Source: CAZKBP01 sp964551015 (GTDB taxonomy: Bacteria; Bacteroidota; Bacteroidia; Cytophagales; Microscillaceae). From it: a stretch of 64,000 bases of DNA. The DNA is taken from positions 1 to 64,000 of the forward strand of contig CAZKBP010000018.1 in the NCBI GenBank assembly GCA_964551015.1. The letters run 5' to 3'. The notes under the pieces are model-generated. The model was not told the origin of the DNA and searched no databases. It saw only the letters and a list, made by a program, of their open reading frames with translations. This document shows positions 61,106-64,000 of this stretch, one piece after another; position 1 is the stretch's first letter; each line of letters begins with the position of its first letter. The position numbers were made by a program, and so were the translations under genes.

Positions 61106-64000
61106 TTAATCTTGTTGTTTTTTTGCTTTAGTATTTGATTCGCTCTCTTCCTCATTATCGTTATCATCATCATCTTCTTCTTGATTTTTTCTAGCGCGTT
61201 TCCGTAGTCGATCTTTTCTTTTGAAGAGATTTTTAAGTTTATTGTAGTCTTTGGTAAACAAGATAGAAAGACCACTGGCATTCACTCGTTCGGAAGTAGG
61301 TGCTCTCTCGTCTTGGTTAAAAATCTTGAGGCGATACGTACCGTCCTTGGTGATTTTGTACTCTACCACCACATCTGCCGCCAAGACGCCTTGGCCGGGG
61401 TCTTGGTCTTCTCCCTCTAGGTTGATGGTTTCCCCTACTTTGACGGTAACTCGGTTGTTGAAAAGGCTCTTGCTTACATCTACATTGAGTTCGGTACGCC
61501 CCTCGACTTCTCCTTCTTCATTCACATCCTCATAAGATTGTAAATCAAAATTGATATTGACGCCTTTCACGAATTTATCAGACAGTTTATTTAGCTGAGT
61601 GCTCAGCACTTGGCTCAGGCTTCCTCTGAGATTGCTACTCCCACCCCCCGAAGCAAAGGCATTCCCAGAACTAATAAAACGCCCAAAGACCATCAGCGCG
61701 AAAACTTGCTTATTTAGCTCAGATTCGTCTTGATTGAGTTGATCCACACGGCTATTGATTTCTGTATTTCCTGAGTTGCGATCTACCAAGCGAGCCGCTT
61801 CGCTGTTGGGAGGGATAATTCTAGAATCGGTACTCTCTGGGTAATATAAATCAAAAGAAATTCTGGGGTTTAGCGCATCTCCTTCCAGATTCAAACCCAC
61901 TACAAAAACTTGATTGACCTGATATTGGGCGTCCGTTTCCGTAAAAAGCGGTTGCGGAGGCGTGGCTACGGTATAAATGGTTTTTAGATTAATCTGTGGC
62001 TCGCCAACATTGCCTGTCCAGGTAATGGAGCTTCCTTCTAATAAATTTAATTTCCTGCGGATGACCTCAAAGAGCTTGATTTCGTAATAGCCTTCTCGGA
62101 TATTGTAAGTTCCCGTGAGGTCAATCACGCCATTGGGGTTGAGGACAAAACTGAGCGTACCTCCTCCCGCCACGCTGACTTCTCCCCCGTCGTAGGCTGT
62201 GAGCAAGGCTTTAAAGCGAGAGTCGTCCTCGATGATGATATTGGCATCTACGTCTATGCCTTTGTACTCGCTGACCACGGAAGTATCTCGCGGCTCAGGG
62301 GAGGTTTTTTGGCTTTTATCCACAAAGTTTACGATGCCTTCGGTTTCTTTTCGGACATTTTCGCCTTCTAGCAATACATAGGTAAAATCGGTTTTGTCCT
62401 TGAGTCTGATTTGCGCTTGGATTTGGGGCAGATTGAGGTCACCCCTTACCTTCACGTTCATATCAGAGGTTACAACTCCATAAAAAGCCTCATTATCGGC
62501 TTCGGTGCTGTTTAGAAAAGTGAAGTCCTCGGCATCTAAATCTAGGTTAAAGGCAAAATCCGTGTAGTTCTGTGTGAGAATATCGCCATCCAAATAAATG
62601 GGATTATCCAAGGAATCCAAGATGGTAAATTGGTCAAAATGAATGCCTTGTTCATCAAAGAGAATTTGTTCATCGTTCAAATGATAGGGAGAATTGAGGG
62701 CGGTGAGCTTGAATTTGGCATCCTGAGCGCGAAGGTCACCGCTGATTCGCAAATCCAAGGGATTGCCTTGCACGCGCAAGCCTCCCTGAAGTTGTCCTTC
62801 CAGGTCTTCTACATTGCCTCGCAGCAGAGGCTGTACTAGATTCACCTGCAACGGATTGACATCCAATCGCAAGTCCATCTGATTGGCACTAGAGTCAAGG
62901 GCATAAAAACCTGCTAGCTGAAGGTCATTTTGATTTCCACTCAATTGTAGGGCAAGATCATATTTTTCGGGGCGTTCTAAGTTATTGGCTTGGAGACGAA
63001 GGTTTCCCAGCGCCAAATCCAAGGCAGATAAGTCCTGAATATCCGCTTCGGCCTCGATGAGTGGCGTAGCGAGCAGGTCTTGTACTTTGGCTTCCAGGTT
63101 GAATTTCCCTCCCACCAGCGAACTGTCTTGCTCGGCCACCCGCGTGAGGGCGTTCAGGTCTAAATTTTGGATGTTCAATACCAAGCCATTGCTCTGGTAT
63201 TGATTGATTTGGATGGATTGTTCTCCGTTTTGGAGGTGAATATCGTCTATCGCAAGGTTTTCTTTTTGGATTTCGATGGTATTATTGCCTTTCACCTCCC
63301 AAGGCTCATACTTGATGATAAAAGGCTCCATAAAGCGGAAGCGGAACAAATCTTCTTGATTGGTAAAAGCCAATCCGATGGAAAGTCGCTCTTTTTCATC
63401 CTGATCCAACCCTTTGAGCCGTGCCTGCACTTGATTTTCGGCCACCTCCCCTTCCAAGCGAATATTTCGGACGATCACCGTTTCGTCTTCGTCTTCTTCT
63501 TTTTCTGCGGGAAGGATTTTGAATTGCTCCAAGGCCACCAGATAATCCAATTTTTCCTGATCTCCTTTGATTTTGATTTGTAAGGTATCGAGTTGGTTGT
63601 TTTCGTAGGTAGTATTCCAGAAATAAGTCTCTAAGCGGATGAGCTTTTCTGTACTATTGTATTCTCCCTCGATATCTCCTAAATCAAAACCTCGCAGATC
63701 AGGCAGAAATTTACGCAGTAGTTCCCCTTCTTCTTGAGTGCGTATTTCAAAGGCAAACTGCTGAGGCTCATAGCTTTGCTCAGAAGTACTATCTATCTCT
63801 GTAAATTGGTAGTAATGATTTAGATGCCGAGTCAAGACAGGACTTAGGGAAAATGGGTTGAAATCTCCCTGAATATCCGCTTGTAAATACTCGGAGCGTA
63901 CCCGGATTTCAGATTGATTTTCAGAAACAATGGTATTCGCGTAGATAGTATCAAAGACAAGATAAGTATTTTCGTCCTCCAGCCTCAGATTATGAATGCT
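61106..64000 (-). CDS. tamB: TamB family translocation/assembly protein, 5' end outside the window
   Basis: The minus-strand frame is open from the stop at 61106 to the window edge at 64000 (965 codons); the nominal start TTG at 63835 is not the real start, because in-frame coding continues above it (SIHNLRLEDENTYLVF). The C-terminal DUF490 domain is typical (about the last 450 residues): INSRVDQLNQDESELNKQVFALMVFGRF, SLSQVLSTQLNKLSDKFVKGVNINFDLQ, EYKITKDGTYRLKIFNQDERAP. Long repeated beta-strand stretches come before it. TamB spans the periplasm as a groove. A Lys/Glu/Asn-rich acidic tail follows the domain. It is coupled to tamL. Confidence 0.85.
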   Translation of the reverse strand, partial: SIHNLRLEDENTYLVFDTIYANTIVSENQSEIRVRSEYLQADIQGDFNPFSLSPVLTRHLNHYYQFTEIDSTSEQSYEPQQFAFEIRTQEEGELLRKFLPDLRGFDLGDIEGEYNSTEKLIRLETYFWNTTYENNQLDTLQIKIKGDQEKLDYLVALEQFKILPAEKEEDEDETVIVRNIRLEGEVAENQVQARLKGLDQDEKERLSIGLAFTNQEDLFRFRFMEPFIIKYEPWEVKGNNTIEIQKENLAIDDIHLQNGEQSIQINQYQSNGLVLNIQNLDLNALTRVAEQDSSLVGGKFNLEAKVQDLLATPLIEAEADIQDLSALDLALGNLRLQANNLERPEKYDLALQLSGNQNDLQLAGFYALDSSANQMDLRLDVNPLQVNLVQPLLRGNVEDLEGQLQGGLRVQGNPLDLRISGDLRAQDAKFKLTALNSPYHLNDEQILFDEQGIHFDQFTILDSLDNPIYLDGDILTQNYTDFAFNLDLDAEDFTFLNSTEADNEAFYGVVTSDMNVKVRGDLNLPQIQAQIRLKDKTDFTYVLLEGENVRKETEGIVNFVDKSQKTSPEPRDTSVVSEYKGIDVDANIIIEDDSRFKALLTAYDGGEVSVAGGGTLSFVLNPNGVIDLTGTYNIREGYYEIKLFEVIRRKLNLLEGSSITWTGNVGEPQINLKTIYTVATPPQPLFTETDAQYQVNQVFVVGLNLEGDALNPRISFDLYYPESTDSRIIPPNSEAARLVDRNSGNTEINSRVDQLNQDESELNKQVFALMVFGRFISSGNAFASGGGSSNLRGSLSQVLSTQLNKLSDKFVKGVNINFDLQSYEDVNEEGEVEGRTELNVDVSKSLFNNRVTVKVGETINLEGEDQDPGQGVLAADVVVEYKITKDGTYRLKIFNQDERAPTSERVNASGLSILFTKDYNKLKNLFKRKDRLRKRARKNQEEDDDDNDNEEESESNTKAKKQQD

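Noticed and set aside
61106..61281. 5' extension of the tamL frame
   Set aside because: Overlaps the 3' end of tamB; the ATG at 61074 directly precedes a lipoprotein signal.

Overview
The window is a chromosomal segment of a Bacteroidota bacterium. The signs are two secreted proteins ending in type IX secretion (T9SS) type A sorting domains, a lipoprotein TamA variant (TamL) beside TamB, DUF5686, DUF4836 and DUF1573 proteins, LytS/LytTR and NarL two-component pairs, a SusB-like GH97 enzyme, and the cluster leucine dehydrogenase - nusB - DUF1573 - yajC - ybbR - coaE. The mixture of delta-60 propellers, an orthocaspase and LytTR systems suggests a Saprospirales-like member, but that placement is a guess. 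Most of the window is ordinary chromosome with tightly packed genes and moderate GC.

Left edge (1-2740): an accessory island of repeats and displaced toxin tips. On the minus strand two orphan Rhs/polymorphic-toxin C-terminal modules stand in a row, each a linker, a toxin domain and a presumed immunity gene. Their linkers share a 124-bp stretch in which I see no difference. The inner module ends in a URI/GIY-YIG-like nuclease domain. The outer one has an in-frame TAG between linker and toxin and is followed by a DUF7710-like partner. No Rhs core gene lies in the window. A REP-like palindrome family (10-bp arms around a 3-nt loop) borders this island and returns at 57.5-58.7 kb around another AT-rich orphan gene. 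I count about 15 copies.

2.7-9.8 kb: xylB-xylA (xylulose/xylose catabolism), an NFACT/RqcH-type ribosome rescue factor, a secreted lipase-like hydrolase and an exported methyltransferase. 10-14.3 kb: a DUF4836 lipoprotein, hldD (heptose epimerase), 5-formyl-THF cyclo-ligase, a DUF2059 protein and tRNA-Lys(UUU). 14.4-18.2 kb: a giant delta-60 propeller T9SS cargo. 18.3-26.7 kb: AraC regulator, gamma-glutamyltransferase, small exported proteins, a LytS/LytTR system interleaved with small STAS-like proteins, and a PadR regulator with a membrane partner. 26.8-34.6 kb: trpS, an MscS channel, a DUF5686 outer-membrane protein, a glycosyltransferase and a GNAT enzyme.

34.6-42 kb is the minus-strand housekeeping cluster (coaE, ybbR, yajC, DUF1573, NAD-type IDH, YtxH, an unusually long NusB, leucine dehydrogenase). 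An MsbA-like ABC exporter starts divergently. 44.4-49.8 kb: FMN reductase, two zinc-ribbon membrane proteins (one a CPBP protease), and a NarL regulator with a TPR histidine kinase. 50-57.5 kb: an orthocaspase, GH97 alpha-glucosidase and a second T9SS cargo. 58.7-64 kb: tamL and the C-terminal part of tamB, which runs off the right edge.
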